DNA of 64,000 nt from JACVRW01 sp963812915 (GTDB lineage Bacteria; Actinomycetota; Thermoleophilia; Solirubrobacterales; Thermoleophilaceae), in assembly GCA_963812915.1 (NCBI GenBank), contig CAWEXB010000008.1, positions 392,755 to 456,754 on the forward strand, read 5' to 3'. The notes under the pieces are model-generated. The model ran no database searches, was not told the origin of the DNA, and worked only from the letters and a program-made list of their open reading frames with translations. Positions 9,025 through 17,590 of this stretch are shown here, one piece after another. Made by a program: the position numbers and the translations under genes. Each line of letters begins with the position of its first letter. Positions within the stretch are counted from its first letter, which is position 1.

Positions 9025-9670
9025 TCAGCCGGGCCGCCGGTGGCGAAGTTTTTGGGCGATCACGATGGCGGCCGCCCGTGAGTGGACTCCGAGCTTGGCC
9101 AAAATGTGCTGCTCGCGGCTTTGGACGGTCTCGAGCGGGACCACCAGCTCGGTGGCGATCTCCCTCGGGGAGGCGGCCGTGGCCATCAGGTCGAGCACCT
9201 CCCATTCGCGTGAACTGAGCGGAGTCTTCGTCGGGCGCATCCCAAGCTGGCTTCGTGCGAGCATGCGGTATCGCTCGACTCAGGGCGGTGGTGAGGGTGC
9301 GTGGGATCGCGGTCTCGCCTCGCATCACGGCGCGAACAATGCGCGGAAGCGCCTCGGCCGCGATTCCCCGGCTGATGTATCCGGCGGCGCCTGCGAGGAC
9401 CGCGCGGACGCCAGTCCCCCGATCGAACCGTCCGGCGAGGACCACGACCTCCGAATCCGGGATCTCGGCGGCCAGCTTCTGCGGTCCTCCGACGTCGCCG
9501 ATGCCCGGCAACTCGTCGTCAAGCAGGACGATGTCCGGGCGATGCTGCCGCGCCAGCTCCAGCGTCGCTGCCGCGTCGGCCACGGGAACGACGCCGATAT
9601 CGGCCCGCTCCAGGGCGTCCAGAAACGCATCCCTGATCCTCGCGTCAGAACACGCCATCAGCACCCGCAT
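9025..9670 (-). CDS. NarL-type response regulator (frameshifted)
   Basis: Two-component response regulator. The first frame, from ATG 9670, encodes a receiver domain (MRVLMACSDARIRDAFLDAL) with the phospho-acceptor Asp in PDIVLLDDELPG and the LAGAAGYISRG segment. The second frame, ending at 9025, encodes the LuxR-type HTH (SSREWEVLDLMATAASPREI, VQSREQHILAKLGVHSR). They join near 9270-9290 by a single indel. Repaired length would be about 214 residues, normal for NarL-type proteins. No histidine kinase is adjacent. It may be a pseudogene or an assembly error. Confidence 0.82.
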
Positions 9671-9993
9671 TGCAGGTCCCCGTATGTAAAACGCGGCAAA
9701 GCGCGGGAGGTTTGAAGGTCAACGCCGGGCGCGTGCACGCGCCGGCGGACGGTTGAGATGCTTATACCCGGGGTTGTGGGGTGACTCCCCCTAGCTCTGC
9801 CTGCAGCCACGTTTCCGCGTGGCATCGGGCCCGTGGGCGTCGGTGAGCTGAAGTTGCGGACGAGGGTCAGCACTAGGGCGCCGGGCTGGCGCTCGACGGC
9901 GATGGTCGCGGTTGCGCGTGATCGCTGAGGGTCGCCGTCCGGTCAGGGTTCGGCCGTCCGGCGCACCGGGAGCCGTCGGGCATCCTATGAGGG
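9671..9993. other. no gene recognised
   Basis: Divergent intergenic region between the response regulator and a small secreted protein. It should hold both promoters, but I cannot place a -35/-10 pair with confidence. Confidence 0.4.
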
Positions 9994-10371
9994 GTGACAG
10001 GCGGTGGGCGAAGAGGGATGCGGCCCGCAGTGGCGGCGACGGTGCTGGCTGCTGCGCTCGTCCTGGCCACGTACGTGGACGCGGGGGACCGTCCTCGCTA
10101 CGACGTGCCCCGCGGCTACACCAGGTGTCCCGACGCAAGGGCCTGGAACGGGTTCTTCAAGTGGGCGTCCGTCAGGGGCACGACCTGCCGCCACACGGCG
10201 AGCTTCATCCGCGCCTACGCCAGGGAGGCGACCCGCGGCGACATGCCGCGACGCTTGCACGGCTTTCGCTGTCGGATCCGGTACTGGCGAAACGAGCAGG
10301 GCGACATCTACGCCAGCCGACATACGTGCCTCCGCAGCCGCGTCGTGATCCGCTTCTACGGGATGGTGTAG
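9994..10371 (+). CDS. small secreted hypothetical protein
   Basis: A 125-residue protein of unknown function. It starts at GTG 9994 or ATG 10018. The N-terminus has an Arg-rich segment then a hydrophobic stretch AVAATVLAAALVLATYV, typical of a Sec signal peptide or membrane anchor. The mature part has four cysteines (YTRCPDA, GTTCRHTA, GFRCRIRYW, HTCLRSR), which could form two disulfides outside the cell. It is small and basic. No family is recognised. Confidence 0.6.
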   Translation: MTGGGRRGMRPAVAATVLAAALVLATYVDAGDRPRYDVPRGYTRCPDARAWNGFFKWASVRGTTCRHTASFIRAYAREATRGDMPRRLHGFRCRIRYWRNEQGDIYASRHTCLRSRVVIRFYGMV

Positions 10372-11184
10372 GCGCCCCAGCCGCGCAAGGCCCACTCGCC
10401 CTGGACGGCCTGCGGGTGGCGAGGTCACGCGAGCCCGGCTCGCAGACCGAACTACGCGCTCCACCCGGGTCAGACGGCGACCGCCGCCAAGATCAGACCT
10501 AGTGTGGATGCGGGAGCGCATCGTCACGAAGCGCGGGGGACCACGCCGAACGCGTAGCTCTGGCGAGTCGTTCGACGTTCTCCTCAGGGATTCGCGCTCC
10601 CCGCTGCGAGTCTGGCTGAGGGCAGCCATGAGAAATGACGCCGAGGCCGCCGGCCCACGTTGGCCCCGGCAATGCCAAACACCCTAGGCGTAGGTCGCCC
10701 GCGGTCGGCGGGGGCCCGGGCAGTGCCGCTTCTGGACCAGCTGCCCGGCGGGTGGCGACAGCGCCGCACTGACTGGAACTACGTCACCGCCAAGCGGCTC
10801 GTCCTCGTCATCGAGCGGTCGGTCGGCCGAGGCACCCGGTGGGTTGTGTTCGAGCCGAACGACGAGTCGCTCACGCCGCCGTGCGAGGAAGTCGGGCAGG
10901 CCAACCCCCGCGGACCCGTGATCGACGCGACCGGGGCAGCGCCGCGGCCATTCATCAACCAACCAGGCGAGCACGGGCGGAGCCCTGGGCGGCCCTGCGC
11001 AAGCAGGGCCGATCCGACCCCGCGGTCGCCACCGCGAGAAGGTTCTCGCCGCTTCCCTCCCGGCGGATCGAGACCGGGAGCGGCGATCCGAAGCCGGCGG
11101 GCGTCCACGTCACGCTGGAGCCAGCCGTGGCTTGACTCGAGCGGACCTTCCGGTCAGCCACTCAAGGAGACCGCGAGGCGCCGC
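10372..11184. other. no gene recognised
   Basis: About 810 bases. The longest plus-strand frame continues across the FIST gene in antisense and has shadow composition. I find no convincing product, RNA or repeat here. Confidence 0.45.
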
Positions 11185-12372
11185 TCAGCCGGGAAACACG
11201 GCCAGCGTCGCGGTGAAACCGTGCACGTAGTTGCGGCCGCCGACCGGGCCGATCTCGCCCGCGCAGAAGAAGCCGGCGGTGGGCGCTCCCACGAACGCGT
11301 CCGCGACCGCCTCGGCGTCGTGGCCCGGCGCCCCGAACATATGAGAACCGCGGCCGTTGCAGGTAAAGAGCAGAGCGCCCGCGGGCGGGCGGCCGAGCGC
11401 AGCGACCTGACCAGCGAGCGCCTGGACGAGGTCGTCGTGCGCCGACGCTGCGTCCCGCACCTGCAGCCGCACCGTCTGGCCCAGCCGCACCCCCGCCCCG
11501 ACTGTGACAGCGCCGGTCTCTTCGTCGGCCCCGATCAGCCCGCGGATGAGGAAATCACCGCGGTCGTAGTCGGGCTTGTTCGGATCGACCACGATGCCGA
11601 CCAGGAGTCCCTCGGCGGCAAGCGCCCGCTCGGTCGGCTCGAGCTCAGAGATCGCCTGCCGCAGCCGCTCGAGCGCTGGCCGGGAGGCGAGCTCGTGGAT
11701 CACGTTGCCCTCGGCCCCCGTGATCGCCATCTCGGGGCCGATCGGGCGTGCACCCTGGGACACCAGCGGCCGAACGTCGACGCCGCGCAGCACGGCCCCC
11801 ACGGCGCCGCCGGCCACCGGCTCCCGGCCCTCGAGCAGCGCCGCCGGCCCCGGGCCGCCGCTCGCGATGCCGCCGATCGCGGGCACGCCGGGGTTCCGTT
11901 CCGAGAGCTCCGTCAACAGCGGCTCCAGCGGAAAGCTGTACGGGTCGGCGAGCATGATCACCGCGTCGGCGCCCTCGAGGTCGGGCAGGCCGACGACGAC
12001 CAGGCCGCCGCGCGCGGCGGCCTCCCCGCCCGCCTCCCGCTCGTGACGGCGCGCCACGCCCGCCTCCAGCCGGAAGGGCACCACCTCGGCCCCGGGGAAC
12101 GACGCCGCCCACACCGCTACCCCGCCCGTCTCGACCTCGCGCCGCTCCCCCGCGACGCCCTGCGCGCCGCAGCCCACGAGCGCCCTCGGCCGCAACCGCT
12201 CGTGGATCGCCGCCAAACCCTCCGCGGCGCGCTCCAGGTTCGCCGGTGCCGCGAACACGCACGCCAGGTCGGGCCGGGCATCGAGCGCCACGGCCGCCCG
12301 CCCGGCGGCCTCCGCGAACGACTCAACGCCGCCGTTCTCGGCCGATATCCCCACTCCAACGCGCGCGGCCAC
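11185..12372 (-). CDS. FIST N/C domain sensory protein
   Basis: FIST proteins are predicted intracellular small-ligand sensors, often linked to signal transduction. The FIST_N part includes ALVGCGAQGVAGERREVETG and FRLEAGVARRH. The FIST_C part includes AVIMLADPYSFPLEPLL, VPAIGGIASGGPG, LLVGIVVDPNKPDYDRGDFL and the C-terminal ALLFTCNGRGSHMFGAPGHD with GFFCAGEIGPVGG. The start is set at GTG 12372 (VAARVGVGIS), with GGAAG about 8 bases upstream, giving 395 residues; an in-frame extension to 12552 is arginine-rich and unlikely to be translated. Confidence 0.88.
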   Translation of the reverse strand: MAARVGVGISAENGGVESFAEAAGRAAVALDARPDLACVFAAPANLERAAEGLAAIHERLRPRALVGCGAQGVAGERREVETGGVAVWAASFPGAEVVPFRLEAGVARRHEREAGGEAAARGGLVVVGLPDLEGADAVIMLADPYSFPLEPLLTELSERNPGVPAIGGIASGGPGPAALLEGREPVAGGAVGAVLRGVDVRPLVSQGARPIGPEMAITGAEGNVIHELASRPALERLRQAISELEPTERALAAEGLLVGIVVDPNKPDYDRGDFLIRGLIGADEETGAVTVGAGVRLGQTVRLQVRDAASAHDDLVQALAGQVAALGRPPAGALLFTCNGRGSHMFGAPGHDAEAVADAFVGAPTAGFFCAGEIGPVGGRNYVHGFTATLAVFPG

Positions 12373-12742
12373 CGTTACATCTTCCCGCGCCACGAGCCGC
12401 GCCACGCGATGCCGCTGTGCGGACTCAGCCGAGCGCGCGGTGGGGTGGGTCCGCGCCCCCTCCACGGGAGCAAGGGCACCGACGTTCGAGCGCTCCCGCG
12501 GTGCTCCTTCTCGACGATAGGAGCGCCGTCGGCGCCGGCGCCGCTCCTCCACAGGAGCAGCACTGGCGAGGGCGCCGATTGCGCAGCTGCTCGCGCCTAC
12601 TCGTCGTCCAACCCGAGCGCGCGTCCGCCTCGGACGCGGGTGGCGTTTCTTTGTCTACGAATGCGTGGACAGCCGCCACGTCGCCCTAGCACGTTCACGC
12701 GGCGGCGTGATGGCCGCAATGCGGCGCGCGTCCTGCTCGCGC
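12373..12742. other. no gene recognised
   Basis: Upstream region of the FIST gene and downstream of the DUF2867 gene. Nothing further is recognised. Confidence 0.4.
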
Positions 12743-13276
12743 TCACGGCTCATTGCACGCCCTTCGGCCCGCCTCCCGGAGGAGATGGCGCACGACCCTT
12801 CGATGCTGGGGCGAGAACCGCGTCCACACCGCGCGAGCGATGGGGTTCTTCAATTGCATGAGGGTGGCGACGAGCAGGGCCTCACGCTCGCGCTTCAAGA
12901 GCACTTCTGCCTCCATCCCGAGCCGGGAGCTGGTCGCGAGGAGCGCGAACTCGGAAGTCCTTCGGCGCACCGGCCAGCCGAGCACCAGGCGCTCGTCTTC
13001 GGGCGAGCCGAGCCGAACGCCGAGCGCGAACCACCCGCGCCGCAGCATCGTGCGAGTCGAGGGCGGAGCATCCTCCAGGATCGCGCGCGCCCACTCCTCG
13101 CCGGTCAATTTCCGCACCCGCGGCAGCTCGAGCCGGAAAGAATCCGTGTAGTCGACACGGGCGAGCGTGGCAAGAGCCAGCGCCTCGGGCGGCAGCGCGA
13201 CCTCGCGCACCTCGCCGCTCGGCCGACCTCGAGTCGTTCCGGGCCGCGTCATCAGTTCGGCTTGCGACGCTTGCAT
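12743..13276 (-). CDS. DUF2867-like protein
   Basis: A 177-residue protein whose middle and end resemble DUF2867 domains: VDYTDSFRLELP, GEEWARAILEDAP, LVLGWPVRRRTSEFALLATS, MEAEVLLKREREALLVATLM. The family is an SRPBCC-like cytoplasmic domain of unknown ligand. ATG 13276 begins 14 bases after the tautomerase stop, so the two form an operon. The long in-frame extension upstream runs antisense-like through the tautomerase gene and is rejected. Confidence 0.72.
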   Translation of the reverse strand: MQASQAELMTRPGTTRGRPSGEVREVALPPEALALATLARVDYTDSFRLELPRVRKLTGEEWARAILEDAPPSTRTMLRRGWFALGVRLGSPEDERLVLGWPVRRRTSEFALLATSSRLGMEAEVLLKREREALLVATLMQLKNPIARAVWTRFSPQHRRVVRHLLREAGRRACNEP

Positions 13277-13290
13277 CGTTACCACGCGCG

Positions 13291-13824
13291 TCACGCGGCG
13301 GCGCGCTCGCCCGCGGCGCGGAGGATCTGTTCCGCCTCGCCTCGGCGGCGCGCCGCGAGCACCTGCTCGGCCGTCTCGCGCGGCTCGCCCTGCATTCCTG
13401 GCCTCGGGGGCCAGACGAACTCGTAGATGTCTGGAAGCCGGATCAGTCTGCCCGCCCCGCCCCATGTCCCGTCCGGGATCTCGAGGGCGAAGATGCCGAC
13501 CCGGTGCTCTGGATGCGGCCACTCCCCGTCCTCGGCCTCGGCGACCGCCTGGGTGATCCCGGTCGTCATCGCCGTACGACGCTCGTCGTTGTATTGGCCC
13601 TCCGGCACCTGGCAGATGAAGCGATAGCGCGGCGAGCGCGGCGGAGCACCGGCCACGTAGATCTCGGGCCGGTGAACGAAGACCCACGCGAGATGTCGCC
13701 CCTTCTCGTTGCTCGGGTCGACTCCCTCGTGCTCGAGCAGCAGGTCGGTGATCTTCGCCACCAGTTTGCGCTCAGCGTCGTTCGAGAGGGCGCCCTCAGG
13801 GATGTATGCGTCCATGAACGGCAT
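13291..13824 (-). CDS. tautomerase-family protein
   Basis: A 177-residue protein with an N-terminal MPFMDAYIPEG. The Pro directly after Met is the catalytic base of 4-oxalocrotonate-type tautomerases once Met is removed. Other family features are LVAKITDLLLEHEGVDP, WVFVHRPEIYVAG and YRFICQVPEGQY. It is longer than classic 60-residue enzymes, like the fused or larger tautomerase-like group. It is the first gene of a two-gene operon with the DUF2867 protein and divergent from a TetR regulator that probably controls it. Confidence 0.8.
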   Translation of the reverse strand: MPFMDAYIPEGALSNDAERKLVAKITDLLLEHEGVDPSNEKGRHLAWVFVHRPEIYVAGAPPRSPRYRFICQVPEGQYNDERRTAMTTGITQAVAEAEDGEWPHPEHRVGIFALEIPDGTWGGAGRLIRLPDIYEFVWPPRPGMQGEPRETAEQVLAARRRGEAEQILRAAGERAAA

Positions 13825-13898
13825 CCGTTGCCGACCTCCTTCGCCATTGCATCTGGGTCATCGTCTCCGTGAGGGTTAGCCGCTTAGTCCCAGAGATC

Positions 13899-13914
13899 TA
13901 TACGCCCCCGTATA
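13899..13914. promoter_or_regulatory. inverted repeat, likely TetR operator
   Basis: TATACG (13899-13904) and CGTATA (13909-13914) form a perfect 6-bp inverted repeat with a 4-base spacer. It lies in the divergent region between the tautomerase operon and the TetR gene, in an A+T-rich patch unlike its surroundings. Position and symmetry suggest the binding site of the adjacent regulator; this is inference. Confidence 0.5.
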
Positions 13915-14005
13915 CTAGCACACACCCTGTCGCGAGTCTGTGGTTGGGTTCAGGGCACCGGCGTGGCGACCTCATTCGTGCCGCGGCATCCGGTACAGAT
14001 ACGCG

Positions 14006-14560
14006 ATGGCGCTTCCCCGCACACCCCGCCGCAGATGGATCGACGAGGGCCTGGACGCCCTCGCCGCCGGCGGGCCGGAGGCGGTCAGAATCGAGTCGCT
14101 GGCGCGGGCGCTCGGCGTGTCCAAGGGTGGCTTCTACGGCTACTTCGACGACCGCCGCGCCCTGCTCGACGAAATGCTCGACACCTGGGAGCAAACGAGC
14201 GTCGACGACGTGATCGAGCGGGTAGAGGCCGGGGGCGGAGACGCCAGGGCCAAGCTCCGGCGGCTGTCTGCGCTCGCGGTCTCGCGGCGCGGCGAGCCGC
14301 TGAAGATCGATCTCGCGGTCCGCGACTGGGCGCGGCACGAGAGGAGGGTGGCAAGACGACTCAAGCGGGTCGACAACAGGCGGATGGAATACCTCCGCTC
14401 ACTCTTCGGGGCCGTCTGTCCCGACGACGACGAGGTCGAGGTTCGCTGCTTCCTGTTCTATTCACTGTGGATCGGCAGCCACTTCATCGCCGCCGACCAC
14501 CGCGGGCGCAGTCGCGCCGAGGTCTTGAAGCTGACGCTCGCGCGGCTGGGGGCGCGCTAA
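14006..14560 (+). CDS. TetR/AcrR-family regulator
   Basis: DNA-binding repressor of 184 residues. The N-terminal HTH is clear: RIESLARALGVSKGGFYGYF followed by DDRRALLDEMLDTW. The C-terminal helical ligand domain includes KIDLAVRDWARHERRVARRL and FLFYSLWIGSHFIAADH. ATG 14006 is chosen so that the protein begins MALPRTPRRRWIDEGL, a usual TetR start; an extension of 22 residues is possible. It faces away from the tautomerase operon, with a palindrome between them. Confidence 0.9.
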   Translation: MALPRTPRRRWIDEGLDALAAGGPEAVRIESLARALGVSKGGFYGYFDDRRALLDEMLDTWEQTSVDDVIERVEAGGGDARAKLRRLSALAVSRRGEPLKIDLAVRDWARHERRVARRLKRVDNRRMEYLRSLFGAVCPDDDEVEVRCFLFYSLWIGSHFIAADHRGRSRAEVLKLTLARLGAR

Positions 14561-14618
14561 GAACTCACGCCGGAGCGTCCGGACGGAAGTCGGTGCCGCC
14601 AGGGACCGGTCCGGCCGT

Positions 14619-15070
14619 TCAAGCGTCCAGCAGGCGCCGTCGCCTGCGCTCGCGCCAGGGTGCCGCCACCTGCTCCGTGCTGGAGCCGTCGTCGTACGCC
14701 GGCGACAGCAGCTCCAGCGCCTCCTCCACCTCGATCAGGACGACCGCCCGGATTCGGTCCGGATTCGCGTAGTAGCCGTGTTCGGCCAGGACCTCCAGTC
14801 CGCGCTCATACAGCTCGCCCGCGTCGTGCACGCTGCCCCGGCCGCGGAACCGGTAGCCGCGCCGCAGGATCGGGTCGACGACGTTCGTCTCGATCGCCGG
14901 GTTCGCACCCAGGTTCGCGATGGTCTGCGGCGAGCGGATGTGCGCGAACATCAGGTGCTCGTCGTCGTGCCCTTCGGAGAGAGATTCGGCCGGCCGTCGG
15001 GCGAGACTGTCGGGTGATAGCCGAGGCGCTGCTCGAGCACCATCGCGCGCATGTCCGCGGTCAGTCGCAT
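14619..15070 (-). pseudogene. PPOX/pyridoxamine oxidase-like gene, frameshifted
   Basis: Flavin- or F420-binding split-barrel protein of the pyridoxamine 5'-phosphate oxidase-like group. The N-terminus starts at ATG 15070 (MRLTADMRAMVLEQRLGY, then RPNLSPKGTT) and reaches a stop in that frame near 14954. The remainder (EHLMFAHIRSPQTIANL, NPAIETNVVDPILRRGYRF) is in another frame to 14619. Relative to homologues as I remember them, roughly ten bases seem to be missing between KGTT and DEHL, which would explain the frame change. A deletion of that size is harder to blame on sequencing error. Confidence 0.7.
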
Positions 15071-15104
15071 CGTCGTTCGTAGCGCCCGACCCGGCCCATC
15101 TTCG

Positions 15105-15701
15105 TTAGGCGAGGGGGCGATCGATCACGGCCTTGATCGCGGCCGTGAGATCGCCCCTCAGGCCGGTGGGCAGCCTCGTGCCGGTGATGAGGTAGCGGCG
15201 CGCCGCCCCGTACGGAAGGTCGAAGACGACCATGAGCGTGCGGTCGAGCGCAGCGCGGCTGCGGGTGCCGTAGAGGCGGCGCGCCAGGTCCGCCACGGCG
15301 CGTTTCACGGGGCGGTTGAGCTCCGCGAGCTCGGCGGTGACAGGGCCTTCGGGCGCCGACCGGATCAGATCCTCGCGCCGGAACGAGACGAGCAGCCGAG
15401 CGTCCGCGGGATGCTCCTCGCAGAAATCGATGATGGAAATCGCGGCCGCGAGCGCCGCCTGCTTGGCGTCGGGCTCTTCGAGCGCGGTCAAGAACGAAGC
15501 CTGCGAGGAATAGACCGCCCGCATCCACAGCCTGGCGATCAGCTCGTCCCGCGAGCCGAACCGGTGATAGATCGAGCCGGTCGGAGCTCCGCTCGCATCC
15601 GCGATCGCCTCCATCGTCGCGCTGCGCGACCCGTCCTCGAGGAGAAGGTCGCGCGCGGCGTCCAGCATCGTGTCGGTGGGATGCACCTGCGGCCGCGGCA
15701 T
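15105..15701 (-). CDS. TetR/AcrR-family regulator
   Basis: A 198-residue repressor-type protein. HTH: ATMEAIADASGAPTGSIYHR, followed by FGSRDELIARLWMRAV. The C-terminal ligand-binding helices include AISIIDFCEEHPADARLLVS and LMVVFDLPYGAARRYL. It is the last gene of a run with an alpha/beta hydrolase (28 bases upstream) and a SnoaL-like protein. Inverted repeats occur just upstream of this gene and upstream of the whole run, so autoregulation is likely. Confidence 0.92.
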   Translation of the reverse strand: MPRPQVHPTDTMLDAARDLLLEDGSRSATMEAIADASGAPTGSIYHRFGSRDELIARLWMRAVYSSQASFLTALEEPDAKQAALAAAISIIDFCEEHPADARLLVSFRREDLIRSAPEGPVTAELAELNRPVKRAVADLARRLYGTRSRAALDRTLMVVFDLPYGAARRYLITGTRLPTGLRGDLTAAIKAVIDRPLA

Positions 15702-15714
15702 GACCGGCGCTCAT

Positions 15715-15734
15715 AGTAGAACAGTCGCTCTACT
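15715..15734. promoter_or_regulatory. inverted repeat upstream of TetR gene
   Basis: AGTAGA (15715-15720) and TCTACT (15729-15734) with an 8-base spacer, 14 bases upstream of the TetR start and overlapping the stop of the hydrolase gene. Possible operator; weak evidence. Confidence 0.35.
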
Positions 15735-16578
15735 CGCCTCCACGGCTCGAGACGAACTCCGCGATGGTGTTCGCCAGCGCCTTCGGCTGATCGACGGGGA
15801 TGAGCGTGCGGCTGTCGGCGATCTCGACGAAGCGCGAATTGGGGAACGACGCTGCGAGCCGCCGACCCGACTCGATCGGCATCACCTTGTCCTCGGCGGC
15901 CCACGCGACGAGCACGGGCTTCCCGAAGCGCGCCAGCCGATCGCTCGCCACCTCGAGCTGCCGGCGGCCACGCCGGGTATCGCCGGCGTACTTGCGCAGG
16001 TCACGACGGATCTCCGGCCGGGACAGGGCCGCCTCGAGCCACCGCTTGAACATCGCGTCCGGTATCGGCCGCTTCGACATGAGGCCGAACGTCATCGGCA
16101 GCCGCCGGAGCGCCTTGATCCGCATCGGCTTGAGCACGGCGAGGTAGCCGCCGGGCATGCGCGCGGCCAGCGCGGCGACCCGCCCCGGCAGGCCCGGGGG
16201 ATAGTTGTCGGCGGTTTCGCACGAGGCGAATACCAAACCTGCCACGCGCTCGTCCCAGCCCTCCGCGACCAGCAGCTGCGCGCCGCACCAATCGTTGAAG
16301 ACGAGCGTCACACGCTCGAGCTCGAGCCGCTCCAAGAGCTCGACCAGGAGGCGAACCTGGCCTCGCAACGAGAGGTCGGCATCGGGATTCATCGGTCGAC
16401 GGTGGGCACCCATCGGCATGGTCGGACGGATGCAGCGAACGTCGCCAGGCAACTCCTCTACGACTCGGTCCCAGAGCGAGCCGTCCATCAGCAGCCCGTG
16501 CAGCAGAACGACCACGGGGCCCGCTCCGGGGCGGTCCTCGTAGCTGATCGGTCCCGCCGCCAGCTCGATCTCGGGCAT
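15730..16578 (-). CDS. alpha/beta hydrolase with Asp-type nucleophile elbow
   Basis: A 282-residue alpha/beta hydrolase. The oxyanion motif is VVLLHGLLMDGSLWD. The nucleophile elbow reads LVFNDWCGAQLLVAEGW, placing Asp where haloalkane dehalogenases and epoxide hydrolases have theirs, not Ser. The acid region is VAWAAEDKVMPIESG. At the usual His position the sequence is EIADSRTLIPVDQP, with no His visible, so catalysis is uncertain. A cap-domain segment lies between. It is the middle gene of the SnoaL-hydrolase-TetR operon. Confidence 0.85.
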   Translation of the reverse strand: MPEIELAAGPISYEDRPGAGPVVVLLHGLLMDGSLWDRVVEELPGDVRCIRPTMPMGAHRRPMNPDADLSLRGQVRLLVELLERLELERVTLVFNDWCGAQLLVAEGWDERVAGLVFASCETADNYPPGLPGRVAALAARMPGGYLAVLKPMRIKALRRLPMTFGLMSKRPIPDAMFKRWLEAALSRPEIRRDLRKYAGDTRRGRRQLEVASDRLARFGKPVLVAWAAEDKVMPIESGRRLAASFPNSRFVEIADSRTLIPVDQPKALANTIAEFVSSRGGE

Positions 16579-16600
16579 CGCGGCGTGCGCGTGCCGGTCG

Positions 16601-17056
16601 CTAGGCGGCCGGCGCCGGCTCGGAGGCGGCGGTCCTGTCGAGGAAGGCGAGGAGCGCTGCGGTGTCGTAGTGGAACATCTGTGCGCGAGCGAACTTAGCG
16701 TCGCGCACCTCGTAGAGCCCCACCACCGGGGCCTCGAACCGCTCGCCGCCGGGGCTCAGTGCGCGCTGGGTGTACAGGACGGCGACCTGGTCGCCCTCGG
16801 CGGCGATGACCCGAGGGTCCATCCTCCGCTCAGCCTCCGTCGGCTGCAGCGGACCCCAGGTCCCGAGCCAAGTCGTCTCCGGCGCGGCTTCCAGCCGCGC
16901 TCGGATCGCTGCCTTGCCGCGGACGCTACCCCCGTAGGGAAGCGAGGCCGCGTCGTGGAATTCGACGTCGTCGTGATAGAGCCCGAAGAGCGCCTCTCGG
17001 TCCCGCTCCTCCACCGCGCGGAATAGCGCCAGTACGACCTCAACGTTGCTCTGCAT
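16601..17056 (-). CDS. SnoaL/NTF2-like protein
   Basis: A 151-residue SnoaL-like protein: MQSNVEVVLALFRAVEERD, LFGLYHDDVEFHDAASLPYG, then VAVLYTQRALSPGGERFEAP and GLYEVRDAKFARAQMFHYDT. Function is unknown; in this family the fold serves isomerases and dehydratases. It is the first gene of the operon with an Asp-type hydrolase and a TetR regulator, 22 bases upstream of the hydrolase start. A strong palindrome lies upstream of its start. Confidence 0.85.
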   Translation of the reverse strand: MQSNVEVVLALFRAVEERDREALFGLYHDDVEFHDAASLPYGGSVRGKAAIRARLEAAPETTWLGTWGPLQPTEAERRMDPRVIAAEGDQVAVLYTQRALSPGGERFEAPVVGLYEVRDAKFARAQMFHYDTAALLAFLDRTAASEPAPAA

Positions 17057-17089
17057 TTCACGCTCCGATGTGTCGGGTTCGGCCGTGGA

Positions 17090-17111
17090 TTATAGAAGAA
17101 CCATTCTATAA
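17090..17111. promoter_or_regulatory. TTATAGAA palindrome, likely TetR operator
   Basis: A perfect 8-bp inverted repeat, TTATAGAA (17090-17097) and TTCTATAA (17104-17111), with a 6-base spacer. It is A+T-rich in a GC-rich background, 34 bases upstream of the SnoaL gene start. It sits where the promoter of the TetR-terminated operon should be, so binding by that TetR is a natural inference. Confidence 0.6.
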
Positions 17112-17119
17112 GGCTGGCG

Positions 17120-17590
17120 ATGCCCTCCTACGAAGATCTACGCAGGATGGGCGGCGAAGACGAGCGGACGCTCGTCCGGAGCGACTGGCGCGACGACGGG
17201 TGACGCTCACGCTCGCGGGTCCGCAACGGCTCAACGCTCTCAGCGCCGGCCTCAACGTGCAGCTTCAGGATCGCCTCGACGAGATCGCCGGCAATCCGAC
17301 GATCCGGTCGGTCGTGATCACCGGCGAGGACCGCCTCCGCGGGAGGCGACCTGCGGATGATGCTGGACGGCAACCGAGCGGTTCGAGACTCGAACAGCGT
17401 GGCCGACGCCAGCTGATCCATGGAGTTGGATCCGCCGCCAGTTCGGCGGCGTCGTCAGGACGATTGCATCGACCGACAAGCTGTTCGTCGCAGCGCTCAA
17501 ATGGCCCCGCGGCGGGCGTCGGGCTTGCCTTCGTACTCGCCTGCGATGTCATCATCGCCTCCGAGCGCGCCATGCTCGCCGAGCTGGTGG
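17120..17590 (+). pseudogene. enoyl-CoA hydratase remnant
   Basis: Pieces of a crotonase-family enzyme in several frames. ATG 17120 gives MPSYEDLRRMGG and ends at TGA 17201-17203. Another frame reads VTLTLAGPQRLNALSAGLNV and IRSVVITGEDR. A further one reads GLAFVLACDVIIASERAMLAE. The order is that of an acyl-CoA hydratase/isomerase (oxyanion region damaged), truncated after the ERAM segment, where hydrolase sequence begins. Inactive. Confidence 0.75.

Noticed and set aside
10660..12861. Plus-strand open frame of 733 codons
   Set aside because: It runs antisense to the FIST gene, shows no domain and has Arg/Pro-rich composition throughout.
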